From Gallionella sp. (GTDB lineage: Bacteria > Pseudomonadota > Gammaproteobacteria > Burkholderiales > Gallionellaceae), in NCBI GenBank assembly GCA_028689145.1, contig JAQTWT010000002.1, positions 199,461-263,460 on the forward strand: a stretch of 64,000 nt of DNA. The letters run 5' to 3'. The notes beneath the pieces were generated by a model. It did no database searches. It was not told the DNA's origin and worked only from the letters and a program-made list of their open reading frames with translations. Position 1 is the first letter of the stretch; each line of letters starts with the position of its first letter. Below are positions 54,431 to 63,627 of this stretch, in pieces. Both the position numbers and the translations under genes were made by a program.

Positions 54431-54952
54431 TTATTCGATTACCTGTCGCTCGTCCAACCACCTCACACCCACAAACTTCGTGTCTATCAACTTTCTGACA
54501 TCCAGCATAAAAATCATTTCATCCTGGCTCTGCGCAACCGCCCATAAACCGTTCAAGTCGCCATGGGGCGCAACCAGAAACGGCAATGGCCGCATTGATT
54601 TCACTGGAATATCGACAATCTCTTCCGGCTCGTTTATCACCAAACCGATGCGCCGTTCTTCATGCTGACCGGTATTTTTCGCCGGGTCATCCTGTTCCAA
54701 TTGAACCGGCAAATATCCACCCTTCACAAAAATCACTTTTTGCCGCGTGCCATCGGCTGATTCCAAACCGCGTGCATCCAGACCGAGCAACTCGTGTATC
54801 GGTACCAAATCAAAATCGTCTTCGCTGCTCCGCCCTGTATCTGTCATACCGGTTATCTGCTCAGTATCCAGCCCTATCCATGCGCCCATTACCCTGAAAA
54901 CGAGAACAGAAACATGATCAATTTCGGCAGGGCGCGCACCCATATCACCCAT
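54431..54952 (-). CDS. CheW-like protein, divergent
   Basis: The 173-residue protein has the CheW SH3-like pattern (VSVLVFRVMGAWIGLDTEQI, LVPIHELLGL, and GLVINEPEEIVDIP) but weak similarity otherwise. It would link the receptor and CheA. The start is uncertain: 54952 or 54943; it overlaps the first CheW by 8 bases. Confidence 0.75.
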   Translation of the reverse strand: MGDMGARPAEIDHVSVLVFRVMGAWIGLDTEQITGMTDTGRSSEDDFDLVPIHELLGLDARGLESADGTRQKVIFVKGGYLPVQLEQDDPAKNTGQHEERRIGLVINEPEEIVDIPVKSMRPLPFLVAPHGDLNGLWAVAQSQDEMIFMLDVRKLIDTKFVGVRWLDERQVIE

Positions 54953-55481
54953 CCACAATCTTGCTGAAAATCCTGTCCATATCCAGCATAGTCACATGCT
55001 GACCGTTGTATAACGTCTCGCCAATCACGTAATGACGAATATTTTCACCCAGCGTCGAAATTGCGGGACGCACCGAGCTCTTTGGAATATCCACTACATC
55101 CCTGATCGCGGCCACGCGAATCCCGGAGCGCATTTCGCCGTTTTGCGCAATGATGAGCCGCGCTTTTACCGATTCGCGTTCCGGTGGAAGTTGCAGAAAA
55201 CGGTTCAGATCAATCACCGATTCGACATCGCCGCGAACATTAACGATTCCCAATATAAATCCCGGGCTGCCGGGCACCACCGTAATTTTCTCCACTTCCA
55301 GCACTTCTTTGGCATCACTGCCGTAAATGCCAAACAGCGTGTCATGCAACTGGAAGATAATTATCTGGACCAGCTCTTCCTCAACATCAATAATTTGGCA
55401 ATCGCTGTTGCGTTGCCTGAACGCATCAAGTATCTCTTCGCTTTTTGGTTTTACCTGCACCCGATCATCATATTCACCCAT
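54945..55481 (-). CDS. cheW: CheW-type coupling protein
   Basis: The 178-residue CheW has an N-terminal extension of about 35 residues and the typical IIIFQLHDTLFGIYGSDAKEV, PGFILGIVNVRGDVESVIDL, and VAAIRDVVDIP pattern. Its ATG overlaps the HD-GYP gene stop by ATGA. Confidence 0.9.
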   Translation of the reverse strand: MGEYDDRVQVKPKSEEILDAFRQRNSDCQIIDVEEELVQIIIFQLHDTLFGIYGSDAKEVLEVEKITVVPGSPGFILGIVNVRGDVESVIDLNRFLQLPPERESVKARLIIAQNGEMRSGIRVAAIRDVVDIPKSSVRPAISTLGENIRHYVIGETLYNGQHVTMLDMDRIFSKIVDG

Positions 55482-57433
55482 CAGCTTTGCTCCCGATTGG
55501 CAAACTGCTCGTGTATTTTGCTGCTCTTGAATAGCTCGAACAAATGTTCATCTATTTCTCCGCGCTTGACGCTGCCTTCCATTATTTCCATGGTTTTGCT
55601 AAGCGGCATCTGTTTTTTGTATGGCCGATCCGAAGCCGTGAGTGCCTCAAAAAAATCGGCTATCGTGATAATTCTGGTTTGGATAGGAAGCTGGTGTGCA
55701 GTAAGCTGCTGCGGATACCCTTTGCCATCCAGTTTTTCGTGATGACCGCCCGCGTAGATCGGAACATTCTTGAGTTTTTCCGTGAACGGTATCCGGTTAA
55801 GCAAACGGATCGTGACATCCGCGTGGTTACGCATAACATTCAACTCCGAGGAAGTGAGACTCCCCCGTCTGATTGAAAGATTCGTAAATTCATCTTCGGT
55901 CAGCAGCGCCACCTCGCCGCCGTCCAACAGTACACGCTTCGCATACACCTGCTGCAACCGTGCCAGCTTTTCATCGCTCATGAATTCTTCCGGATTATTG
56001 GCTTTGCTAATAACTTCCAGATCATCAGCAAGATCATTCAACTGCGCCTGCAATCCGGCTTCCAGCTCCCCGATTGCCGCGGCGGAACCGCCGTTTTCCA
56101 TCAACCGGATCTTTTCAGCCAGTGCCCCGGCCGTCAGCGCGGCGCAAACATAGCGAAATCGGTCTTCGACATGGGCAATCCGGTCGACGATTTTCTCCAG
56201 CTTGGCACCCTTTTCCAGCACATGCTCCGGCGAAGTAATCTTGCCGACATCGTGCAAAAGCGCGGCAATCCTCATTTCGTTAAGTTCGTCCTCGGAAAAT
56301 TCGATGTCGCCAAACACGCCTTCTGTAGATGCGTTCACTTCCTTGGCCAGTTCCATGGTGAGCAGGACAACACGGTTAATGTGCCCTCTGGTGACCGAGC
56401 TCTTCTCGTCTATTGCGGATGCCAGAACTTCAACAATCGCTTCGAACAGACATTCCATTTCGTGAAACAGCTTCTGGTTTCGAATCGCAAGTGCCGCCTG
56501 CAAAGTCAGCGAATGCAATATTCCCAACCGGGTCAGATTGAAATCCTGTAGTTCGCCCGTGGCCGGATGGGTGGCATTGACCAGTTGAATCACGCCCATC
56601 AAATCGTGCCCGTGATGCAGCATCGGCAATACCAGCATCGACTGGCTGCTGTATCCGGTTGCCGCATCGACCGACCGGATAGCGGTCAAATCTATATTGG
56701 GCGTAGTGGCAACGTCGCCGATAAAAACCACCTGCTTGGATTGGGCGGCAGAATTCACGGGGTGTGACTGGGGTAACGCTATTTGAGCGGGGTCAATTTC
56801 TTCCGCATGATATTTCGCCAGATTCTGCGACTTGATCTGCACACCGGCACACACCAGCCTGCCTTGCTCCAGCATCCACAATAAACCGCAATCGGCATTG
56901 GACATGCTCATCGCGTGAGTAATAATAACCTCAGCAAGTTTCTGCGATTGCTTCTCGGACGCAAGTGCGGTGCCCATACCGGTCATCTGGTCAACTACAT
57001 TCTCCAGCTCGTTGACCATCTTATCCAGATCGACGAGCAACTGCCGGTTTTCGTCCTGGATACGTTTTTTCTCCAGCACCTTATCCACGGCCAGTCCAAC
57101 CGTGTCCTGAATATTCTCGTCCTTGACCAGATAATCGTTTGCGCCGCTGTTCAGCGCTTCAATGGCAATCGAGATTTCGTTGTTTCCGGTAATCACCACA
57201 ACCGGGACCTCCGCACCGTCCCGGCGCAGTTCCTTGAGCATGGAAAGCCCGTCCATCACCGGCATGTTCATGTCGGAAAGGATCAGGCCGATGTCGGTAT
57301 TTTTCCGGTATAGCTCAAGAGCAACCTGGCCGTTTTCGGCCGAGACCACCTCGAATTTCCCGGAGGCTGACAAAATATCGGACAAAAACTCCCTAATCAG
57401 AAAGTCATCATCCACCACAAGAATTTTTTTCAT
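55481..57433 (-). CDS. Response regulator with GAF and HD-GYP domains
   Basis: The 650-residue protein has a receiver (Asp54 in SDMNMPVMDG), a coiled coil, a GAF domain (~190-340), and an HD-GYP c-di-GMP phosphodiesterase with ALLHDVGKI near 392 and HHEKLDGKGYP near 566. The spacing of about 175 residues between HD and GYP is much larger than usual, owing to a helical insertion. ATG 57433 is preferred. It is the likely output of the chemosensory operon, lowering c-di-GMP when CheA phosphorylates it. Confidence 0.9.
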   Translation of the reverse strand: MKKILVVDDDFLIREFLSDILSASGKFEVVSAENGQVALELYRKNTDIGLILSDMNMPVMDGLSMLKELRRDGAEVPVVVITGNNEISIAIEALNSGANDYLVKDENIQDTVGLAVDKVLEKKRIQDENRQLLVDLDKMVNELENVVDQMTGMGTALASEKQSQKLAEVIITHAMSMSNADCGLLWMLEQGRLVCAGVQIKSQNLAKYHAEEIDPAQIALPQSHPVNSAAQSKQVVFIGDVATTPNIDLTAIRSVDAATGYSSQSMLVLPMLHHGHDLMGVIQLVNATHPATGELQDFNLTRLGILHSLTLQAALAIRNQKLFHEMECLFEAIVEVLASAIDEKSSVTRGHINRVVLLTMELAKEVNASTEGVFGDIEFSEDELNEMRIAALLHDVGKITSPEHVLEKGAKLEKIVDRIAHVEDRFRYVCAALTAGALAEKIRLMENGGSAAAIGELEAGLQAQLNDLADDLEVISKANNPEEFMSDEKLARLQQVYAKRVLLDGGEVALLTEDEFTNLSIRRGSLTSSELNVMRNHADVTIRLLNRIPFTEKLKNVPIYAGGHHEKLDGKGYPQQLTAHQLPIQTRIITIADFFEALTASDRPYKKQMPLSKTMEIMEGSVKRGEIDEHLFELFKSSKIHEQFANREQS

Positions 57434-57605
57434 TATGTTCAATTTAATCAAACTACTATAAATATAGTCGCTGCAGCAGCCAGCGCTAAAACCTGCTTTC
57501 CTGACAATTCCTGACAAATCATGACTATCCTACACATGATTGATTAAAAAATAAATAGACCGTTATATATAGATAATTTGGCATAGCAATCGCTGTGATC
57601 TTTTG

Positions 57606-58313
57606 TTATTCCGCGCGGCAACCTGTTTCACTTACCCCGCACGACACTGGGAGTGTCGTTACTTCAGGCGCGCCAACCAAACCGAGCAGTTTGGCCACCC
57701 GCACCGCCTCCATGCGGCTATTGACGCTCAAGGCTTGATACACTGCAGCCACATGAATTTTGACGGTTCCTTCTGCAAGATTGGTCGTTCTGGCAATTTC
57801 CTTATTACTGAGCCCCTCAACCAAGTAATTCAAGATATTCATCTGGCGTTTGGTTAAGCTATATTCGTCCGGACTAGAATAATGTCCATGTTTACCCGCT
57901 TCCATCCTGCCATATTGATACAGCAACTGTGTCGGCATATATATGCCACCAGAAAGAGCCAATCTCAAAGCGTTCAGCAACACCGGCCCCGACGAACTCT
58001 TGCACACAAAACCGCTCGCGCCATAACTAATTGCTTTGCTCATGACGCTGCAATTTTCCTCGCCGGACACCACCACGACCGGGACATGTGGAAAACGCTG
58101 ATGAAACCGTTTGACGCAAATCACCCCATCGCTGCCGGGCGACCTCAATTCCAGTAACACCAAATCCAGGCTTGGGTGCTGCCCGGCGATATTCAGACCA
58201 TCCTGGAAGTTTTCCGCTTCGAGTATCTTGCTTATTCCATCTGACCACTGCCGTAATAGGTGATGCAGGCCCTTGCGAAATAACGCATGATGATCAATTA
58301 ACAAAATTTTCAT
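57606..58313 (-). CDS. LuxR-type regulator with altered receiver
   Basis: The 235-residue protein is a paralogue of the regulator at 4389-5036. The receiver has D7/H8 in place of the Asp pair and Glu55 in place of the phospho-acceptor Asp (LLELRSPG instead of LLDLNMPG), while the conserved Lys remains (GFVCKSS). The LuxR DNA-binding domain is intact ([20 protein letters not shown]). It should not be phosphorylated conventionally. It lies 172 bases upstream of the HD-GYP gene on the same strand. Confidence 0.85.
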   Translation of the reverse strand: MKILLIDHHALFRKGLHHLLRQWSDGISKILEAENFQDGLNIAGQHPSLDLVLLELRSPGSDGVICVKRFHQRFPHVPVVVVSGEENCSVMSKAISYGASGFVCKSSSGPVLLNALRLALSGGIYMPTQLLYQYGRMEAGKHGHYSSPDEYSLTKRQMNILNYLVEGLSNKEIARTTNLAEGTVKIHVAAVYQALSVNSRMEAVRVAKLLGLVGAPEVTTLPVSCGVSETGCRAE

Positions 58314-58498
58314 GCCGACCTTTCGTCAAGCCAAGATAATCCCGAGCAACAAAATGTTGTGGCAACCTGCACAACTTTCATTGTACGAAACCACCGTTCG
58401 CCAATCGTTCGCCAGACATAGATACCAATTAAAATTAACTACTTGTTGAAGCTGCAAGAGCCGCCTGCTGTATTACACAGCCCGGGAAAACATTGTTA

Positions 58499-58529
58499 TT
58501 GGCATAGTTAATTTTTTTTCTGCGATAAT
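58499..58529 (+). promoter_or_regulatory. Possible sigma-70 promoter before the large regulator
   Basis: TTGGCA (58499-58504) and GATAAT (58524-58529) resemble -35 and -10 boxes, with a spacing of 19 bases that is slightly long, and an intervening T-tract. It lies about 40 bases before the start of the large regulator gene. The divergent gap 58314-58570 is otherwise featureless. Confidence 0.3.
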
Positions 58530-58570
58530 CCGCGCAATTCTTAACTACTCCCGCATCCGTTCAATCGTTC

Positions 58571-61500
58571 ATGGACTCGCTCTCTGCCGATCAGGATCTC
58601 AAACTCATACTGTTGGGGGGCTTCGATGTTCGTCTGAATAACATGCCTGTCGCGGGGGTTTCTTACAACAAGATGCGTGCTCTACTCGCCTATTTGGCCG
58701 TGGAACGCGAACAGACCCACAACCGAGAAGCTTTGGCAGAGCTGCTATGGGGCGGTAACGACCCCGTGGCGGCACGGGGAAATCTGCGCCGAGCTTTTTC
58801 TGATTTACGCAAGGCGCTGGAACTGCCAACCGGAAAAATCCTGTTCTCAGCCAGCAAGCACACCATCCGCTTTATTCCGGATTTTTATATTGATGCGCTG
58901 GCACTAACGACTGCCGCATCATCCTGCACATCCCTTCCCAACACTGCCGACTGCAGCCCCTGCCTCGCGCAAATGCATTCCCAAACAGCGTTGTATCGCG
59001 GCGAATTCATGGCGGGATTCTCGCTGCCGGATTGCCCGAATTTCGAGGACTGGCTGATGATGCAGCGCGAGACTTTGCACCGCCGCGCGCTTGCATTGCT
59101 TGAACAATTCTCGAATTGCCGCGAGCAAATTGGCGACTACGGCAAGGCGCTGCAATTCGCCTTGCGCTATACGGAACTGGAACCGTGGGACGAAAATGCC
59201 CACTGCCGGGTCATGCGCCTGTACGCGTTAAACGGCCAGAACAGCGCGGCAATCTCACAATACGAAGCATGTTGTCGGCTGCTAAAAAAAGACCTGAACG
59301 CGCTGCCTTGCGATGAAATCCGGCATCTGGCCGAACGCATCCGCAAGGGTGAAATAGAGCGCAAGTCGCATCATGTTACCGATATCACACCACCCAAAAC
59401 CATTCCACAATTACCGGCACAGCGTCGCCAAGTGACCGTGCTGTACTGCGAATTAATCCTGGCCGAGATCGACGACCCCGATGAGGCGATGACGTTGCTG
59501 CGCGCACCCCAAGCGCGCTGCGCGGAAATCATCCGGCAGTTTGCCGGGCATATTGTGCAAACGCACGGCAGCGGATTGCTGGCTTATTTCGGTTATCCGC
59601 AAGCCAGCGAATTCGCCGCCCGCCACGCTGTTCAGTCCGCTCTGATGATCGTCCGCGAGGCAGCTCACGGCATTGAAATCCGTGCCGGCATACACACCGG
59701 ACTGGTCATTACCGGCGATAATTCATCCATGCCGGATACAGTCGGCAAAACCTCCAGACTTGCCATCCAGTTACGCCAAAGCGCCGCGCCCAACGAAGTG
59801 GCGATCAGCCGGCAAACTCACGATCTGGCGGGCTGGTATTTCGATTGCACCAGCCTAGGTAGCCAACCCTTCTCCGGTATCGCACAACCTGTCGAAATCT
59901 TCAGCGTGTCGGGAGAAAGCGGCGCGCGCACCCGTCTGGATACGGCAAGCCAGCTAACCCCGTTAATCGGACGACAGGACGAGATCACCAAACTGACAGA
60001 GTTGTGGCAAAAGGCCGTGCAAGGCAAGCATCAGGTGGTACTGGTGCAGGGCGAAGCAGGCATTGGCAAAACACGCCTGCTACACGCCCTGAAAGAGCGA
60101 CTGGCCGGACAACCGCACGCGATACGCGAGTTGCGTTGTTTTCCGGAATTCAGCCAGTCGCCTTTTTATCCGCTGATCGCAACGCTCGAAGGCATTTTTG
60201 GTTTCGAGCACGGTGACACGCCCGAGCTAAAATCCGGCAAGCTAGTGCAGTATCTGGAAGCGCGCTACCCTTTATCCACACGGGATTCCGTACCTCTGCT
60301 CACCCGGCTACTTTCGCTGCCCCTGTCCGGCAACTACCCATCCGCCGGTTTGACACCGCAAAAACAGAAAGAACAAACGATCGCCATCCTGCTCGATCTG
60401 TTGCATGCGCTGGCATGGCAACAGCCGGTACTGTTTATCGTGGAAGATTTGCACTGGATCGATCCCTCCACGCTGGAGTTTCTTACCTTGCTGGTTGAAC
60501 AGGAAGAACGGGGGCCTCTGCTCGCAGTTTTTACTACCCGGCCGGAGTTTGTGCCGCCCTGGAAAAATGCGCTCAAATCCGCGCTGGCGCTTGCACCACT
60601 CGGCGAGGACGACGCGGCGAAAATGATTGTTTCGATAAATGATGGCATTCCGGCGGCAACCCTGCGCGGCATCGTGGAACGCGCCGATGGCGTGCCGCTG
60701 TTTATCGAAGAGATGGCAAAAATCGCACCCCTCTCCAATCAGGTAAATGTTCCAGCGACGCTACAGGATTTGCTCACCGCGCGTATTGATCATCTGGGAA
60801 AAGCAAAGTACACCGCGCAGATTGCCGCAACCATCGGGCGTGAATTCGATCTGGGTTTGCTACACAAGGTTTCACCGGATAATCCCGCCGAGCTAACACG
60901 CGATCTGGACGTATTGCAGGATGCCGGGTTGATATTGGCAGTGGATGAAAGAACCCGCCAGTTCAAGCATGCCCTGATTCAGGAAGCCGCCTACCAATCC
61001 CAAACCAAAACCGGCCGCCAAACTGTGCACGGGCGAATCGCAATGGAGCTGCAAAACAGCTTCCCCGATGTCGCAACCGCCCAGCCGGAACTACTGGCTT
61101 GGCATTTCACGGAAGCAGGCGAAACCCGGCAATCCGTCGAATACTGGCACAAGGCAGGACAACTGGCAGCCGGTAGTTCGGCCAATCTGGAGGCAATGAA
61201 ACATTTTAATTCCGCGCTGCAACTGTTGATAACTTTACCTACAGATATGGACAGAAACCGGACTGAACTCACCGTGCTGGTCAGTTTTTGTCCCGTGTTA
61301 TATGCCGTAAAAGGCTACGGGTCGGAAGAAGCCACCCGCGCTAACACACGCATTTCAGAGTTGAGCGGGTTACTGAAAGATAACCCGGAATTATTCATGG
61401 CGAAGTGGGCGCTGGTGATGAACACCATTGCCAGTGCAGGTTCCCGCGGCGTGCCGGAAGCCGCAATGCGGCTGCTTGATATGGCGCATGATGAACCGCT

Positions 61501-62407
61501 CAGAAAACAGGCTGCCCACTATGCACTGGCCAATGCCTCTTTCTGGCTGGGTGATTTTGAAACCTCGCGTATTCAAACCGAACACGCTATCGTGCTTTAC
61601 CACCCTGATCAGCACAGGATACTACTGGAACGGTACAACGAAGACCTGTCTATCTCCTGCGCGGCGTATTTATCATGGTCACTGTATTTCATCGGTTATC
61701 CCGACCGTGCACAACAAGTTTGCGAACAGATGCTCAAGCAGGCACGCCGGATGAAACACCCCCATACCCTCGGCTTGGCACTCTGTTTCGCTTCCGTAAT
61801 GAATCGCTGGTTAAACAGGCGCGAGAAAACACTGTCCTTATCCGCAGAAACGATTACCCTCTCCCGGCAGCATGACTTTTCCGTTTGGCTGGCCGGAGGC
61901 GAAATGACTCACGGATGGGCGCTTGCCATGTATGGAAAGGAAGAAGGGATCACTGAACTTCAGTCGGGCATAGCAGGAATGAGGTCGGCGATAAGCGGAC
62001 TCTCGGTAATATTTCTCTCGGCGCTGGCAGAGGCTTATGTGCATCTTGCAATGCACGACAAAGCACTTGCCTTGATCTCGGAAACGCTGGCCGACGCAGT
62101 CAGCACAGGCGATGGCCACTTCACCGCTGAGCTGCATCGCCTCAAAGGAGTATCCCTGCAGGCACTTTCGCCGTCCAACTCAAAAGAAGCAGAAGCCTGT
62201 TTTGATCGGGCAATCGCGATCAGCCGCAAGCAACATGCAAAATCACTCGAGCTTCGCGCCGCGACAAGCATGGCACAGTTATGGATACAACAGGGAAGAT
62301 CGGTGGAGGCGCAGCGCCTGCTGAAGAAAATTTACCACTGGTTTACCGAGGGAAACGATACCCACGATCTTCAAAAGGCGCGTGAGCTGCTGGAATCACT
62401 CGGCTGA
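58571..62407 (+). CDS. Giant BTAD / degenerate cyclase / AAA / TPR regulator
   Basis: The 1278-residue protein begins with a winged helix (LGGFDVRLNNMPVAGVSYNKMRALLAYLA) and BTAD domain to about residue 255, as in SARP-type regulators. A class III cyclase homology domain at ~285-445 lacks both metal-binding Asp: Glu294 in LYCEL and Ser334 in THGSGLLAYFGYP. An AAA/NACHT-like ATPase follows with Walker A GEAGIGKTRLL near 495, Walker B-like LFIVEDLHWID, then ~500 residues of TPR-like helices. No Shine-Dalgarno sequence is visible. Such proteins act as signal-integrating activators; its target is unknown, but the chemosensory operon lies divergently upstream. Confidence 0.85.
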   Translation: MDSLSADQDLKLILLGGFDVRLNNMPVAGVSYNKMRALLAYLAVEREQTHNREALAELLWGGNDPVAARGNLRRAFSDLRKALELPTGKILFSASKHTIRFIPDFYIDALALTTAASSCTSLPNTADCSPCLAQMHSQTALYRGEFMAGFSLPDCPNFEDWLMMQRETLHRRALALLEQFSNCREQIGDYGKALQFALRYTELEPWDENAHCRVMRLYALNGQNSAAISQYEACCRLLKKDLNALPCDEIRHLAERIRKGEIERKSHHVTDITPPKTIPQLPAQRRQVTVLYCELILAEIDDPDEAMTLLRAPQARCAEIIRQFAGHIVQTHGSGLLAYFGYPQASEFAARHAVQSALMIVREAAHGIEIRAGIHTGLVITGDNSSMPDTVGKTSRLAIQLRQSAAPNEVAISRQTHDLAGWYFDCTSLGSQPFSGIAQPVEIFSVSGESGARTRLDTASQLTPLIGRQDEITKLTELWQKAVQGKHQVVLVQGEAGIGKTRLLHALKERLAGQPHAIRELRCFPEFSQSPFYPLIATLEGIFGFEHGDTPELKSGKLVQYLEARYPLSTRDSVPLLTRLLSLPLSGNYPSAGLTPQKQKEQTIAILLDLLHALAWQQPVLFIVEDLHWIDPSTLEFLTLLVEQEERGPLLAVFTTRPEFVPPWKNALKSALALAPLGEDDAAKMIVSINDGIPAATLRGIVERADGVPLFIEEMAKIAPLSNQVNVPATLQDLLTARIDHLGKAKYTAQIAATIGREFDLGLLHKVSPDNPAELTRDLDVLQDAGLILAVDERTRQFKHALIQEAAYQSQTKTGRQTVHGRIAMELQNSFPDVATAQPELLAWHFTEAGETRQSVEYWHKAGQLAAGSSANLEAMKHFNSALQLLITLPTDMDRNRTELTVLVSFCPVLYAVKGYGSEEATRANTRISELSGLLKDNPELFMAKWALVMNTIASAGSRGVPEAAMRLLDMAHDEPLRKQAAHYALANASFWLGDFETSRIQTEHAIVLYHPDQHRILLERYNEDLSISCAAYLSWSLYFIGYPDRAQQVCEQMLKQARRMKHPHTLGLALCFASVMNRWLNRREKTLSLSAETITLSRQHDFSVWLAGGEMTHGWALAMYGKEEGITELQSGIAGMRSAISGLSVIFLSALAEAYVHLAMHDKALALISETLADAVSTGDGHFTAELHRLKGVSLQALSPSNSKEAEACFDRAIAISRKQHAKSLELRAATSMAQLWIQQGRSVEAQRLLKKIYHWFTEGNDTHDLQKARELLESLG

Positions 62408-62442
62408 ATCGCCCCGCAAATCGCAGCGCACTTGAAGGAAAA

Positions 62443-63627
62443 CTACGCCCGATTCATCTGCTTCATCGCCTGCTGGTAATACTTGAAAGCCGCATCGGTT
62501 TTACCCAGCCGCTCGGCAAGTTGACCCAGCGCAGTATAGGCCGCATGGCTTGGAGATACGCTGATACTGGCATCCAGATAGTTTTGCGCTTTGCCCCATA
62601 ACTCGTGATGCATACACAGTTTGCCGAGTGCGAGCAGCAGCCCGGCATCGTCTTTGTGCTGGTTGAGCCATTTCTCGGCTTGTTCGATTTGCACTGCGCC
62701 ATTCTGGCAATCACCGGATTGGCAATCGCCGTACAGCGAGACCAGATCGCTATCCCACTGCGCATTCAGACTATCGGAAAGCAATTGCTGCGCGAGCATG
62801 CAATCACCCTGTTGAATCAGGGCGCGGGCAGCAACGGCGGCAATTCTCCCGCGCCGCTTGAGGTCAGCCGGGATGGCTTTCAAACAGGCAACCAACCCAG
62901 CCAAATCATCCTGCTGCCTGATCTTTTCCAGCCATGCCTGCTGGCGCAATTGCGCCGCCACCGTCACATCGACTGCTTCGCGCTTCTCAAGTTGATTGAG
63001 CACGTTTAGCATTTCATCCCAGTTGCCCGCCTGTTGCTGCGCTTTCAGTTCCAGCGTCAACGCACCAAGATGTCCCTTGATGCCGCCATCCCGCAATTCA
63101 TGCAAAGCATTCAGTGCGGCGCGCGGGTCGCGCTGGTCGAGCATAAATTTGGCGGTCGCCATCAGACGCATCGTGTCATCACCTGCCGACCGGCCTTCCG
63201 CCGCCGACAAATAGGCATCGCGTTTTTCATAATCGCGCAACTCATGCGCCGCGCGTGCCGCGATGATCGGGTGCAATGCCGAGGTGTCACCCAACTCCAT
63301 AGCTCGCGCTGCAGCCTTTTCCGCAGCCGCATAACGCCCCTCGAAGAATGCGCCGAGCGCATCGTCCAATAACTCGCGCGCTTTACCTTGCGCGCGTTCC
63401 AGGCGAAACTTGCGCACATACGCCGGCAATTGCAGCGCTGCGGTCAGCAGCCTGACCAAACCGTAACCGAAGATAAACGCGAGCAGAGACAACACGATAA
63501 ATAGCGTCAACGATAGTTCGATACGGTACGGCGGATACACCAGCAGCACATAAGCCGGATTGTGGGACGCGACAGTCAGCGCGACGGCAGCGGCGAACAG
63601 CAACAGTATCCAGAGCAGATATTTCAT
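62443..63627 (-). CDS. hemY: HemY-type TPR protein
   Basis: The 394-residue protein has two N-terminal membrane helices (~1-60), then TPR-like repeats to the end. The N-terminus with a PAYVLLVYPPYRIELSLTLF stretch and the pairing with hemX identify HemY of the hemX-hemY gene pair. Despite the name, its role is not a proven heme enzyme; it probably assists tetrapyrrole enzymes or envelope functions. Its start overlaps the hemX stop by ATGA. Confidence 0.87.
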   Translation of the reverse strand: MKYLLWILLLFAAAVALTVASHNPAYVLLVYPPYRIELSLTLFIVLSLLAFIFGYGLVRLLTAALQLPAYVRKFRLERAQGKARELLDDALGAFFEGRYAAAEKAAARAMELGDTSALHPIIAARAAHELRDYEKRDAYLSAAEGRSAGDDTMRLMATAKFMLDQRDPRAALNALHELRDGGIKGHLGALTLELKAQQQAGNWDEMLNVLNQLEKREAVDVTVAAQLRQQAWLEKIRQQDDLAGLVACLKAIPADLKRRGRIAAVAARALIQQGDCMLAQQLLSDSLNAQWDSDLVSLYGDCQSGDCQNGAVQIEQAEKWLNQHKDDAGLLLALGKLCMHHELWGKAQNYLDASISVSPSHAAYTALGQLAERLGKTDAAFKYYQQAMKQMNRA

